A stretch of 64,000 bases of DNA from the NCBI RefSeq assembly GCF_040954835.1, contig NW_027168394.1:500001-564000 (forward strand). The letters run 5' to 3'. Within the stretch, counting starts at the first letter, position 1. The number at the start of each line of letters is the position of its first letter. The notes under the pieces were generated by a model, which had not been told where the DNA came from, searched no databases, and worked only from the letters and a program-made list of their open reading frames with translations. The translations under genes and the position numbers were made by a program. The DNA comes from Lepisosteus oculatus. Its lineage: Eukaryota; Chordata; Actinopteri; Semionotiformes; Lepisosteidae. Positions 1 to 9,246 of this stretch are shown one piece after another.

Positions 1-290
1 ATCTCTAGAGATGTTTTGTTGCTGTGGCATGTGTGTGACCCATATTCAAAAAAAAAAAACCCGTCTGTAAAACGAATATCGAAGCTGCCTCTAAATCTGC
101 AAATGAAGATGAGTCGATAAACCACTCGTTTTTCGTATAACTAGACATATATTCATTTGTTACCGATTTCATTCATTGAGCACGGATACAATAGAGGTAC
201 AGCCATTCACTGTTTGACATGTCTGCACTGGTACAGAACCGAGCAATCAGAAAACGGGTGAAACTGTCTTTAGACTCAGCATACAGTAAC
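1..290. repeat. Inverted copy of the block downstream of the split U1 gene
   Basis: This stretch matches about 54,890-55,182 in reverse orientation, and part of it recurs at 58,683-58,765. It holds no gene that I recognise. The homology stops at about 287, where a tRNA-Ser 5' fragment begins, so this is a duplication breakpoint. Confidence 0.8.
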
Positions 291-307
291 CACTCGGCCA
301 CCTCGTC
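287..307 (-). pseudogene. tRNA-Ser(GCT) 5' fragment
   Basis: Read on the minus strand, 21 bases match the 5' end of a vertebrate tRNA-Ser(GCT): the acceptor strand GACGAGG followed by the A box TGGCCGAGTGG. The rest of the tRNA is missing because another duplicated block joins here. A longer but decayed copy with the same left flank lies at 45,321-45,402. Confidence 0.7.
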
Positions 308-686
308 TAGGAAACTGGGCTGTCCTGACATGGGTTGGCGCACTCCAGTTGATCTTTTTCTTTTTTTTCCCTCATACTCGAGGGTCATTTTCCTGTTCCA
401 CATGCGATTTCAACATTTTCCTTGGGAGATGTCAAGCCAGCAAGCCACTGCTGTGGTTCAGTGGCCAGTGTGGAGTTCAGTGGCCCTGTTGTACACAGAA
501 AGCACATTGAGCTCCTTGGACATGAAAAGTTCCAGATAAAAGCCATTTGTCATCCTTTCTCTTGGTGTCGATGTTGCTATTGTATGTAAAGGTGGCAACC
601 TGCTCAGCGAGCAGGCGGAGCACACACCGAATGCAGATGTGTCTGAGTGGCGTGTCCAAGTGGCTGCAAAAGGACAGCACTCCCGG

Positions 687-760
687 GGCGCCGTGGCTTA
701 GTTGGTTAAAGCGCCTGTCTAGTAAACAGAAAATCCTGGGTCCGAATCCCAGCGGTGCCT
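687..760 (+). tRNA. tRNA-Thr(AGT)
   Basis: A 74-base cloverleaf is nearly identical to vertebrate tRNA-Thr(AGU). The anticodon loop is CTAGTAA, the A box is TGGCTTAGTTGG, and the T arm reads GGGTCCGAATCCC, with C where TTCGA is usual. The acceptor strands GGCGCCG and CGGTGCC pair, with one G-U pair. A run of seven T follows at once and would terminate RNA polymerase III. The gene looks functional. A second copy is at 24,618 and an anticodon-changed relative at 44,870. Confidence 0.93.
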
Positions 761-1815
761 TTTTTTGTTCTGTGTTCTCGAACAGAACTGGTCATTATGG
801 ACAACCGCATACGTCTAGACTTAATTAAATGCAAGTATTCATTTCCTGTCTTGAACGACTTGTTTTTCTTAAAATGGATGCAACTTGCAAAACATGAAAT
901 ACAAACCTCGCTAATCAGCGCTCGCGGCTGGCAAAAAAAAAGAAGTCAATAATGTTTTTTTCTTTAACCTTAAGCCTGCTAATGGAGAAGAACCTAGTCG
1001 CCACATCACATACATCCGTTTCAACGATAAGAAGGTAACAACTATCCTCACTCCAGAGTAAATCTCACGTTGAGGGCATATTTTTTTCCACTTTACCATG
1101 AGTCGGGCTCAGCTGCACAGAGGCGAGAGCAGAGCAATGAGGTCAGGGGGATAGGGGAGTCACACGCTGGCGGTTTGAACACGCGGAAGATCACTGAGGG
1201 ATCCACAGTATGTGGACCCTCCGTGCGCCATCATTCCACACTCCAGACTCTGAATCCTGCCATCCGAGTTAAGATCTCGGCGGAACCTGAGGTGCAGTTC
1301 TTTCTTAAAACGTAATCTGGTGAGCATTTCTAGAATCGTAATTGTATAGATGCAGCCTTTAATATGTTGCTAGGTTAAAATTTATGACTTCTTGAACTTC
1401 AGTAGACAACTGCCCTCTTGATTTCGGATTTAATTTCTTTATTACAGGGGCGCTTTTATGATGACAGAGTCAAGTTCAGGTACTTTGCTTGATGGAGGAA
1501 GCTCATTTCGGACTCTGTGATCTTCTCACCTGGAAAGGTCTGCTGTACTACTACAAGAGAGAAGTAGAGTCTGGAGGAAGGGACAATTTTATGATGCTTT
1601 GGAAGGTAATGTTTTTTTTTTCTTTGAAATCGAAATGAATCTGAATATCAGTGCAAAAGACAAACTCTTGGTTTGGTTTAAAGAGATATGGTTTTAAAAC
1701 AGACAAAATGTAGAAAACAGGTGCTTCTCACTTTTGGAAAAGAATGGACCGGGGGTAATATTTTACTAGTTGCAGTGCTAAGCTCACTGGGTTACAGCCC
1801 TGCAGTGTCACACGA

Positions 1816-1888
1816 GGGCCAGTGGTGCAATGGATAATGTGTCTGACTATGGATTAGGAGTTTGGAGGTTCGACTCCTGTCTGGCGCT
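1816..1888 (+). pseudogene. tRNA-Arg(ACG)-derived copy with ATG anticodon
   Basis: The 73-base sequence aligns end to end with vertebrate tRNA-Arg(ACG), but the anticodon loop is CTATGGA, so the anticodon reads ATG. Other differences from the intact copy at 43,625-43,697 are also CpG-to-TpG changes, for example in the D arm and anticodon stem. The acceptor stem has a G-G clash. The TTTTT terminator after the gene survives. The same decayed copy lies inverted at 63,910-63,982. Confidence 0.8.
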
Positions 1889-2049
1889 GGTTGTTTTTAA
1901 ACACATCAGCCTACTCCCTAAGTAGTCTGTGCTACTTACTGCATTGTAATCGTACCCAGTAAGAGATTTCCTTCATGTGAATGAACTGCACCTGACAGCT
2001 TTAGAAAAACACCTGGGCTCAGTACGGTGCTGAGAGCTCAAGTTGTGTA

Positions 2050-2480
2050 TAATGTAATAATTTAAGTAGAATAGATTCTAATAATATAATGATCCAGTGT
2101 GTTGCACTACTTCACTGCTTCACTGCTCTATGCCGTCTGGAAATAAATCCTCAGACAACTTACTGCCCTGGGCATGTACCAATAAATTACAGGAGCACAT
2201 CTATATATCACTGCGTTGAAGCAGGAGACACAATCACTGCAAATACATCCTAAATACAGTGTTCCAGCACCTTTGACCTCATCCAGAACGTATCATTTCT
2301 TGAAAGGAATTGCTGTCCGAATGCACATCTGAATCCCAAACAGAATCTCTAGTAAAATACGATCATTTGTGAAACAGGTAAATGTCTCAGGGGCCCATTC
2401 CTCATTCTCAAGACACATGTATGCAGTACGTACACCATGCATTGAGCAATAGGGATTAAAGACACCACAGGTAAGGTTAG
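2050..2480. repeat. Inverted copy of 23,150-23,580
   Basis: This AT-rich stretch without a gene matches 23,150-23,580 in reverse orientation; a weaker copy lies near 23,900-24,000. I see no coding signal or recognised element ends. Confidence 0.75.
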
Positions 2481-2817
2481 AAGACCTTCTGACTATATTC
2501 TAAAATATTGGACTCATATTCTTATGATGGCAGACATGATGCTGTGTTTAAAACCGGGGTTAATGGACATTATATGACTGTCAATTCTGTTTTGTTTTGG
2601 AGACTCTTGGCTGCCTATGTGGTACAGTGCAGCGTGAAGAAAACATTTTCCAAAACTGTGTCAGCTCAAAAGTTGTAAGAAAATCTTTCCAGCTGCTTTA
2701 ACTCTCTTCATTTTTGTCATTTAATTGTCTGTCGGCATTATGTAGCAGCGTTGCATGACAACCCATCTCACCACGGAAAGGAACCTAACAGCTTTTGTAA
2801 GAGAGGAGAAAAGGACC

Positions 2818-2884
2818 TGGCCCGTACGGGACTCGAACCCACAACCTTGGTGTTATTAGCTCTAACCAACTGAGCTAACCAGCC
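2818..2884 (-). pseudogene. tRNA-Ile(AAT) pseudogene with internal deletion
   Basis: The minus strand carries a tRNA-Ile(AAT) in which seven bases of the D-stem/anticodon-stem junction are missing, leaving 67 of 74. The loop around AAT and the T arm GGGTTCGAGTCCC remain. The deleted bases include half of the anticodon stem, so the tRNA cannot fold. A full-length relative is at 38,386-38,459. Confidence 0.85.
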
Positions 2885-3159
2885 TCACGACAGCAATCCT
2901 CTCTGTGCTGCAAAAAATCAGACTCAGGGAATTTCTTTTGCCCTCCTTTGAATTGAAAGCCGTGTAATTCAGTGTACGGGCTTTCTCGTGCAGTTTTATA
3001 GTTCTTGTAACCCAAATCCTACACTGGCGTGAAGTGACCCCCCATTTCACAGCATTTTTCAGCTGATTTAAAATGTACCTAAAGGAGAAGCATTATTGAA
3101 GACCATCAATTACCAAGAGCTTTTGTCAAAGGTTTTGGTGGTCATTTTTAATGACCACA

Positions 3160-3420
3160 GAGCGCTGTGACCTCGGTTTTACATCTCATCCAAGAGACAG
3201 CGCCCTTTTACAACACAGCGTCTCCGTCACTATGCTGGGGCATTGGGACCCGCACAGACCTCAGGGTGAGCGCCCCCCCGCCGGCACCATTAACACCGCT
3301 TCCAGCTGGAAACTTTGTTTTTCCCTGTAGCTCACCCTCATCCGGGTACTGACCTGGCTCACACCTGCTTAGCTTCAGTGGGTTTTCAGTTGCGAGTTGC
3401 AAGGGGATGCAAGTGATGGA
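3160..3420 (-). mobile_element. 5S-rRNA-headed SINE (SINE3/DeuSINE type)
   Basis: On the minus strand the sequence begins with a diverged 5S rRNA internal region (GAAGCTAAGCAGGTG, then AGTACCCGGATGAGGG). It runs through a central section with a stretch rich in GGCGGGGGG and ends near TGGTCATTAAAAATGACC. This order is that of the 5S-headed SINEs of fishes. It sits just beyond a tRNA-Gly in every module copy (15,825; 38,720; 48,660), so it was in place before the duplications. Confidence 0.65.
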
Positions 3421-3441
3421 GCCGCTCGCTGCAAAAGCCAC

Positions 3442-3512
3442 TGCTTTGGCTGGGAATCGAACCAGAGCCTCCCGTGTGAGAAGCGAGAATTCTACCACTG
3501 AACCAACAATGC
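3442..3512 (-). pseudogene. tRNA-Gly-derived copy with CTC anticodon
   Basis: The 71-base body is that of tRNA-Gly(GCC), but the anticodon loop reads TTCTCAC, giving CTC, which would decode Glu. Sister copies at 15,713, 39,016 and 48,547 keep GCC. The acceptor stem is imperfect (GCATTGT against CCAAAGC), so I treat it as a decayed copy. The T arm GGTTCGATTCC is intact, so it may still be transcribed. Confidence 0.7.
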
Positions 3513-3589
3513 TCAGTGCCCAGGCCTTCAAAAAAGACGCTTCTTTGGTACTCTGTTAAAAAAGCGTTGACATTACCTCTTTCAAAAGG

Positions 3590-4390
3590 CTTCACTTTCC
3601 TAGTCACATTCCAAGGCTCATTGAACCCGGGCTGTTTCCTCCAGCGGTATAGTATTGCAGTTAGACAGCACGATGCCTGCAAGACTATGTCACGCACTGA
3701 CGAGACTGTCAAAAATTGCTTTCGACGATTGTATTGCAAACCGGCGGAAGCGGGGTATTGGGAAAAGTTTTCAACTAGCAATAATTGCGCCTCGGCTAAA
3801 CCTCACAGGCTACGATACTGCCACTGCGCAAAGCTGACGGTTGCCAGGCAACCGCGGGGATCCTATGGAAATCGTTATCGATCGTCTCAAGGCATGTCGT
3901 TGCGGTAACGCTTCATATTTGTCGTCTTCTTCTTCTTCTAGCTTGAGGTTTTGAAGAATTTCATGACAGACAAGGGCTCCGTCGGGAACAAAGGGCGTTG
4001 TGAGAAAACCGTTGCTTATTTTCAGCAGCAGAAATACAACCCTTTAAATACAAGATGACAGAACAATGACGAAGGGCATGCCGGGAGGAACTCATGCACT
4101 ACAGAGGAAAGGGGGCGGGCACGTACAGTTCACATTCAAGCCACAAGTACTCTTCTCGGATGTTGCATAAACAAATCCTAACGTCCTGAAAGCATTGCAG
4201 CATGTTTGTGTCCCACTTCCCGTGGCTGCAGGACGATTGACACGAACGGACAAACACAATTTGTGGCGTTTAGCGTGACATAGTCTTGCAGGCATCGTGC
4301 TGTCTCACTGCAATACTATACCGCTGGAGGAAACAGCCCGGGTTCGATGAGCCTTGGAATGTGACTAGGAAAGTGAAGCCTTTTGAAAGA
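3590..4390. repeat. Inverted repeat pair around a U4 gene
   Basis: About 100 bases at 3,590-3,690 recur inverted at 4,270-4,390, including a GC-rich box (CCCGGGCTGTTTCCTCCAGC). Between them are the first U4 copy and about 430 bases (3,840-4,270) with no recognised gene. The inner part of the repeat runs into the 3' end of the U4 gene and has replaced its terminal stem. Confidence 0.65.
3691..3835 (-). ncRNA. U4 snRNA copy with damaged 3' end
   Basis: The minus strand starts AGCTTTGCGCAGTGGCAGTA, the U4 5' end. It keeps the U6-pairing stem region, the 5' stem-loop, the CTTTTCCCAATACCCC region and the Sm site AATTTTTG. The last stem-loop should close AGTCTC with GAGACT, but here the second strand is gone because a repeat boundary cuts in. 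The spliceosomal U4 body is otherwise close to the copy at 5,171. It is probably a pseudogene, or unstable if transcribed. Confidence 0.8.
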
Positions 4391-4559
4391 GGTAAAGCAC
4401 TGCACAACGGAAGTGAGGGAGAATCTTACAGGGGATTCTGAGCGGTGTCTGCATACACGCAGCCCGATACGGGTGCTGAAAGCTTGAGCTACTCTCAATG
4501 TCATGCTGCCTTTCCTCGGAGTAAATCTGTTACATTGAAAGAATGCTTCTCGCAGGTTC

Positions 4560-4960
4560 AAAAAGGGAGGTCCCTTGTTAATTGGAGAAATCAATGATTT
4601 CGAATGAATTCTGTATGCGTTAAAAGACAGCTATACACAGAAAACATGCAGGACACTGCTCATGATGTTTCCCGAGCCGAAACACAGTGCGTTTTTACAA
4701 GCCATCTGACAAAGCCCGCCCACTGAAAACTGCAGCAGATCGTGTAAAGACGTTCAACTTTGTAACTACTGCACGCACAGGAAGCAGAATAAATTCCTCT
4801 TTTCAAACTGTCAAAGGTTTGCTTTGCGAACGCTGCAGGACATCGCACAATCTCTTTTGAACGGGGACAAACGATTTCTTATGGGGCGCAGTAAGACAAG
4901 TACAGACAATTAAAAAGCTCCACTCATGCCGACGATGCAGCATGAAGAAGCGCAACCTAA
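4560..4960. repeat. Conserved block shared with 14,390-14,750 and 40,040-40,440
   Basis: This block without a gene recurs twice more. It contains a conserved stretch around GTTCAACTTTGTAACTACTG. In the other two copies it abuts a truncated LINE at the same base, whereas here it does not. I see no snRNA or tRNA in it. Confidence 0.7.
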
Positions 4961-5151
4961 CGTTTGACAGACAAAAGCCGGGCGCCCTACGAGCAATATG
5001 AAATCAAACTGACAGCACACGGCGTTTCGCGCTGACTCAAAAGTGATCTCGACAGACGCTGTTCTCTGCATAACGCTGAAAGAGCTATAGAGCGTTTCTG
5101 TTGAGACGTAAGAAGCTTGTTTCTTTCTACCATGATGTTACCATGACAAAA

Positions 5152-5164
5152 TCTGTCTTTAAAC
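5152..5164 (-). terminator. snRNA 3' box of the U4 gene
   Basis: On the minus strand, GTTTAAAGACAGA begins seven bases after the U4 terminal stem. It fits the vertebrate 3' box consensus (GTTT, 0-3 N, AAA, then AGA) that directs 3'-end formation of polymerase II snRNAs by the Integrator complex. Its good match argues that the neighbouring U4 gene is active. Confidence 0.75.
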
Positions 5165-5170
5165 ACCTTG

Positions 5171-5317
5171 CTCAGTCTCTGACGAGACTGTCGAAAATTG
5201 TTTTCGCCGATTGTATTGCAAACCGGCGGAAGCGGGGTATTGGGAAAAGTTTTCAACTAGCAATAATCGCGCCTCGGCTATACCTCACAGGCTACGATAC
5301 TGCCACTGCGCAAAGCT
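5171..5317 (-). ncRNA. U4 snRNA
   Basis: This is a full-length U4 spliceosomal RNA gene on the minus strand. Its 5' end is AGCTTTGCGCAGTGGCAGTA. It has the 5' stem-loop, the region pairing with U6, an Sm-type site (AATTTTCG, slightly off consensus) and a perfect terminal hairpin AGTCTC-GTCA-GAGACT. A consensus 3' box follows. U4 pairs with U6 in the tri-snRNP and is released during spliceosome activation. This is the best preserved U4 copy in the window. Confidence 0.88.
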
Positions 5318-5545
5318 GACGGTTGCCAGGCAACCGCGGGGATCCTATGGAAATCGTTATCAATCGTCTCATGGCATGTCGTTGCTGTAACGCTTCATAT
5401 TTTCGGCCGGACACTTCCCGCCCCCCAAAGAAAAGAGCGCCAATCAGATAGGCGGAGACCGAGGACTCACAGAGCAGACGGCCACAGTCGCCATAATAAG
5501 AGCGATTGGGAGCGATTTTGTTTTCTCTCTTTGACCAGCCCAGCT

Positions 5546-5628
5546 GCGCCCCACCCGAAGGCAGGGAAGCACAAAAATTGTATGGAACTCATTCATGCTC
5601 CTCTCCATGGAAATCTTTAGTAAAAGGC
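5546..5628 (-). pseudogene. U5 snRNA 3' fragment
   Basis: The sequence matches the 3' 80 or so bases of the U5 genes at 49,104 and 63,683, including the second half of the large stem-loop, the Sm site CAATTTTTG and the 3' hairpin. A 3' box-like stretch lies downstream at about 5,515-5,540. The first 36 bases are missing because another duplicated block joins at 5,629. Confidence 0.8.
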
Positions 5629-5766
5629 TCTTGGCTGCCTATGTTGTTCAGTGCAGCGTGAAGGAAACATTTTCCAAAACTGTGTCAGCTCAAAAGTTGT
5701 AAGAAAACCTCTCCAGGTGCTTTAACTCTCTTCATTTTTGTCATTTAATGTGACACTCGATGTATA

Positions 5767-5803
5767 ACTGGAGCCTCACATATGCAAATGGTGAGGCTCC
5801 AGT
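5767..5803. promoter_or_regulatory. Perfect hairpin holding an octamer motif, copy 1
   Basis: Thirteen bases (ACTGGAGCCTCAC) are followed by an 11-base loop, ATATGCAAATG, and the exact reverse complement of the arm. The loop contains ATGCAAAT, the Oct-1 octamer used in distal elements of snRNA promoters. Copies lie at 16,705, 38,070 and 47,253. A regulatory role is inference; it could also be the core of a small inverted-repeat element. Confidence 0.45.
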
Positions 5804-6010
5804 TCGACACCCAGTTCCACACTTCTTTACAGTATATGACAAAAGCATGGCAGACTGTGCCGGACCAGCTGGTAACTTCCACTTATTTTGACCATATTAA
5901 ACATTGGAAATCTTTCCACTTGCATTTGTGACACTTGATTTTGGCTCCACCTAAGACACTCTTAAATCTTCAAACACTTTTCTCTTCTCTCGCAACACAC
6001 TTGTCTGTCG

Positions 6011-7396
6011 GCACTGTAGAGGTTTTGATGGGTTTACTGAGACAATTATTAATTGTAGCAGTAATCACGAGGTTGTTCGTTGGGGCTTTTAGAAAATCAA
6101 TCGTCAGAACAACTAACAACGCACACACACGGGTTCAATACACGGGATACATTTATTAATATAACTGTGCACCAAACATATACTAGTCTGCCTGGATACG
6201 AGAGGCAGACCTTACGGTGAGGGTTATCAATATACAAGGTATATAATCTCGAAGAGATGCAAACACAAAGAGATACACAACAGAGAATATATGTCAATAT
6301 ATCGTTCGGTTACCAAATCGCTAATCAGTGTTATTACCCACTGTTACTCTAAACTCGGAAGTAAATACATTACTCATGAATTAAATTGATAACAACTTGT
6401 GTTGAGGTACAATTAAATTCTCGAGACGCAATGTAGAACATGGGGTTTACTTATCCATTGTGTTTGGATTTGGAGTTTCCCGGCACGAACACCAAACCAG
6501 CTGACAGGCTATGTTGCAGCCTCTGTTCCAGCGGTTGTCCAATGGGCGTTGTGTCGGCGTCCTCTGGCTACCGGCCAGCCAGTCAAGGTGCAGCTCGGAG
6601 TAGGACGGGCGGAGGAATCTAACTGCGGCGCGCAGGGCAGTCGTTGCTCCGAGGGGATCTACCAGCAGTCCGGCTGGCTAGTAGAAAGTCTCTATGCACA
6701 GAGTGTGACCGCGAGTCCTCACAAGTCACTCTTTTGCCTGGGAAGAAACTGGTTCGTTCCCGGTCCAGCGCTGCTTCTGAATAAGCTATTCAGGTTGTCG
6801 ACGAGGGTCCAACTGTAGGCTGCCGTTGATCAAGCGGAGCATTCACGTTGGTAGAATTCTGAGTACGTACGGGATCCTCGGCCTCGCGCTTTGAACAAAG
6901 TCCAAGTCCTTTTGCAGACAACGGCAGATGTCACGTGATTGTCTCTGAGGATGCGCGAAAATGGCCAAGGAGAGCCCAGAACTGAGCTTGCGCTCCCTTT
7001 TTGATCAAGACCCAGATGTGTGCTGATTGGTTGAGAGTTTGGCGGGCATTGGAGACCCACGTGGTATTACCACGCCCTGCCAGTCCCTGATTGGTTGGTC
7101 AAGGTGAGATATAAGTCACTTACTCTTGACACTTAGGAATGCAGTCCAGATGTCCATTCGGCACTCCCTAGACTGATAGGCGCCAATGGATGACCATTGA
7201 TCATGATAGCCAGGCTCAGCTAATTGCATCCCCGTCTGGGAGCTTGCTTCTTATCACAAGAAAACACTCTTAAATCAGCTCGCATGAATTATTTCTCTGT
7301 GGCTGCACCACAGAGATGGAGGGTGAGATGGGGCCTCTTTTAGGAGCATACCAACGCTTAATTCTGTCTTATTAACAAGCATTGCCGCTACAGCAC
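6011..7396. mobile_element. Solo LTR of an LTR retroelement
   Basis: A 1,378-bp insertion (6,015-7,392) begins TGTAG, ends CTACA and is flanked by the 4-bp duplication GCAC. Homologous modules at 16,500, 38,305 and 47,045 show the empty site. No internal region or coding sequence of the parent element is present, so this is a solo LTR left by recombination. Its family cannot be told from the LTR alone. It inserted after the module had been duplicated. Confidence 0.8.
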
Positions 7397-7591
7397 TATG
7401 TGGCAGCGTTGCATGACAACCCATCTCACCACGGAAAGGAACCTAACAGCTTTGGTAAGAGAGTAGAATTACCTGAAGAACTGCTTTCCATGGAAGCAGG
7501 ACCAAGCGATGTAGCATTTTTATAGTACCAGGAAAGGAGAAGCGGCACTTCGCCTTTGCCGCACAGGCACAAGGTGACGTGCGGCAGACGC

Positions 7592-7673
7592 CGTAGTCGG
7601 CAGGATTCGAACCTGAGCGGGGAGTCCCCAATGGATTTCAAATCCATCGCCTTAACTACTCGGCCACGACTAC
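7592..7673 (-). tRNA. tRNA-Ser(TGA)
   Basis: This 82-base type II tRNA has a long variable arm, anticodon loop TTTGAAA and acceptor strands GTAGTCG/CGACTAC fully paired. The T arm GGTTCGAATCC is intact. The A box has A where the D loop usually has G (GAGTAGTTAAGG), a mild departure. No T4 run lies close by, so termination may be leaky. It would decode UCA and related Ser codons. Confidence 0.87.
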
Positions 7674-8230
7674 AGCGAGCTCGCCGCCGCCGCATTCCTC
7701 CTATAATCTAACACGGAGTGTGAGGTGGCTGCGGAAACTTTATTAAAGTCGCTCTCCGTTAAAAAAAATACCTTTCACAAGATACATGCCGGCAGACAGA
7801 CACGCCTCAGAGGGTTTAAGGCTGGCTTCACGTTCAAATGATAAAGTCCCCCAGTCCGGATGTCAAAATGCAACTTTGGCAGACAGAAAAAACATCAACA
7901 AACCAAAAATGTGGACAAGGATTTTACAAGCTGCACCACACTGCACTTTCAAAAGCATTTACATTCGTGTTAGACGCAGGAATTGCCTTTGATTTGCGCG
8001 CCTACGAACGCCATGGAAAACGAAACAAAACTAAAGCCCTCAGCTACTGCACTTGATTATAATCCCGTTACGTGTCGAAGCAGGAATTTACGTCATCCTA
8101 CCACTGCAACACGGGGAATAGAGGGAAATGAGCACAAGCTACGAATTGTCTCTAATCAGTCCCTACAGTTGTAAGACGCCTGGAAGCGTGCACCCCCATC
8201 ATTAATCTTTGCGCATCTGTGCAAGGTAAA
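7674..8230. repeat. tRNA-Ser 5' flank, member of a family of about ten
   Basis: This flank without a gene recurs beside every tRNA-Ser copy: 11,414-12,000, 14,820-15,417, 19,624-20,060, 21,006-21,477, 25,515-26,050, 39,382-40,000, 42,010-42,588, 46,140-46,764 and 47,640-48,251. The flank travelled with the gene, so the Ser copies multiplied by DNA duplication and not by retroposition. Confidence 0.8.
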
Positions 8231-9086
8231 CTCTGCAGCAGTCTCTGAAACGGCTCAAAGGAAACACGTGATTGATTCCATGTGCATCTGGGGTTCATTT
8301 CTTATTTACATTTAATTCAAAGGGAAAGGCTTGGGTCAGTTTCAGACGGCCTCCAACAGCGAGATTCAAGCGCCCCACCTTCAGCCCAATCTGCGCCGCC
8401 AGAACGCCAACGGCTCCTCTGGTCTTTGGAGTGCGGTTGTGACCCCGTAACCTAAAGTGTTGGTGGCAGACAAATGGAGACTAACAGGTGATGTCCTAGG
8501 ACATGACTACATTGTGACACTCGGTGGGGATGGTGACCATTGCTTGGAAAAGAGTGCGAGGCCCCTTTAGAAAAACATTTTGTTAACAGGCATTCTGCCT
8601 CAGCCTAAACACCTATAGCTTGCAAAGCGCATGCTATTAGACAGGCACCTCTGCAAGACCTTAAGAGTCTCTTAAACTAGTGATAGTAAGGTGTTCCCAA
8701 TGGGCGATGTTTGGCTTTCAAATCATCTCTCCGTGGAAGCGCCAAGATGCAGCTGTTTAAGGCTTAGAAGCAGCTGACTGTTTCAATACCTAGCTGATTA
8801 CTGTCAGTCAGGGAGCTCAGAGGTGAAAAGCCTGTCTGAGAGACAATTCGCCGTCAATCAGTTCAATATGTTCCGTACCAGCTCGGCGCAACTGAGATCA
8901 TCTTGGTAGCCGTGTAGCTCAGATGAGTGAGAGCGTGTGTGTGTGTACCACCGTGATTGGATGCCGGTCCTTCTCAGGTCACAGTAAACCTTCTGCTGCC
9001 TAACTTCCCTAATTTTGGGGATCCCTTTGAAAAAGCAAAGGAAAAAAAACTGGCTCTTCATCAGCATGATCGACCTCACCCAGTGT
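8231..9086. repeat. Flank shared by three Tc1-LINE modules
   Basis: This segment recurs at 12,005-12,859 (direct) and 41,330-42,010 (inverted). Near 8,910 it holds TAGCTCAGATGAGTGAGAGC, which resembles a tRNA A box, followed by a short GT run; this may be the head of an old tRNA-derived SINE but no B box is clear. No protein gene is seen. Confidence 0.65.
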
Positions 9087-9159
9087 GCCCCAGTGGCCTA
9101 ATGGCTAAGACACTGGCCTCCTAAGCCAGGGATTGTGAGTTTGAGTCCCATCTGGGGTG
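9087..9159 (+). tRNA. tRNA-Arg(CCT)
   Basis: This 73-base gene is nearly identical to vertebrate tRNA-Arg(CCU). The anticodon loop is CTCCTAA, the acceptor strands GCCCCAG/CTGGGGT pair, and the A box TGGCCTAATGG is intact. The T arm reads AGTTTGAGTCC, with T for C in TTCGA. A T4 run lies about 30 bases downstream. It is probably functional. Its tandem duplicate is at 12,860. Confidence 0.9.
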
Positions 9160-9246
9160 CTCCTGTCCCATTCTGAGCATACAAATGTCCTTTTGATTTG
9201 CAAAGCTACAACCCCACCTTACTCTGTGAGCGTCTCTGCTTTTCTC

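Larger units (their letters stand above)
308..2000. repeat. tRNA-Thr/tRNA-Arg module, left copy
   Basis: Apart from the Thr and Arg genes listed separately, this stretch carries only their flanks. Most of it recurs inverted at about 43,520-45,310, and 370-770 recurs directly at 24,310-24,705. The 43-45 kb copy has about 115 extra bases near 44,523-44,640. No protein-coding potential is convincing here. Confidence 0.75.

Noticed and set aside
3516-3908. 130-codon plus-strand frame across the U4 gene
   Set aside because: It covers an snRNA gene and repeat boundary and has no protein features.
4300-4350. B-box-like GGGTTCGATGAGCC suggesting a tRNA
   Set aside because: No A box, acceptor stem or cloverleaf could be drawn around it.
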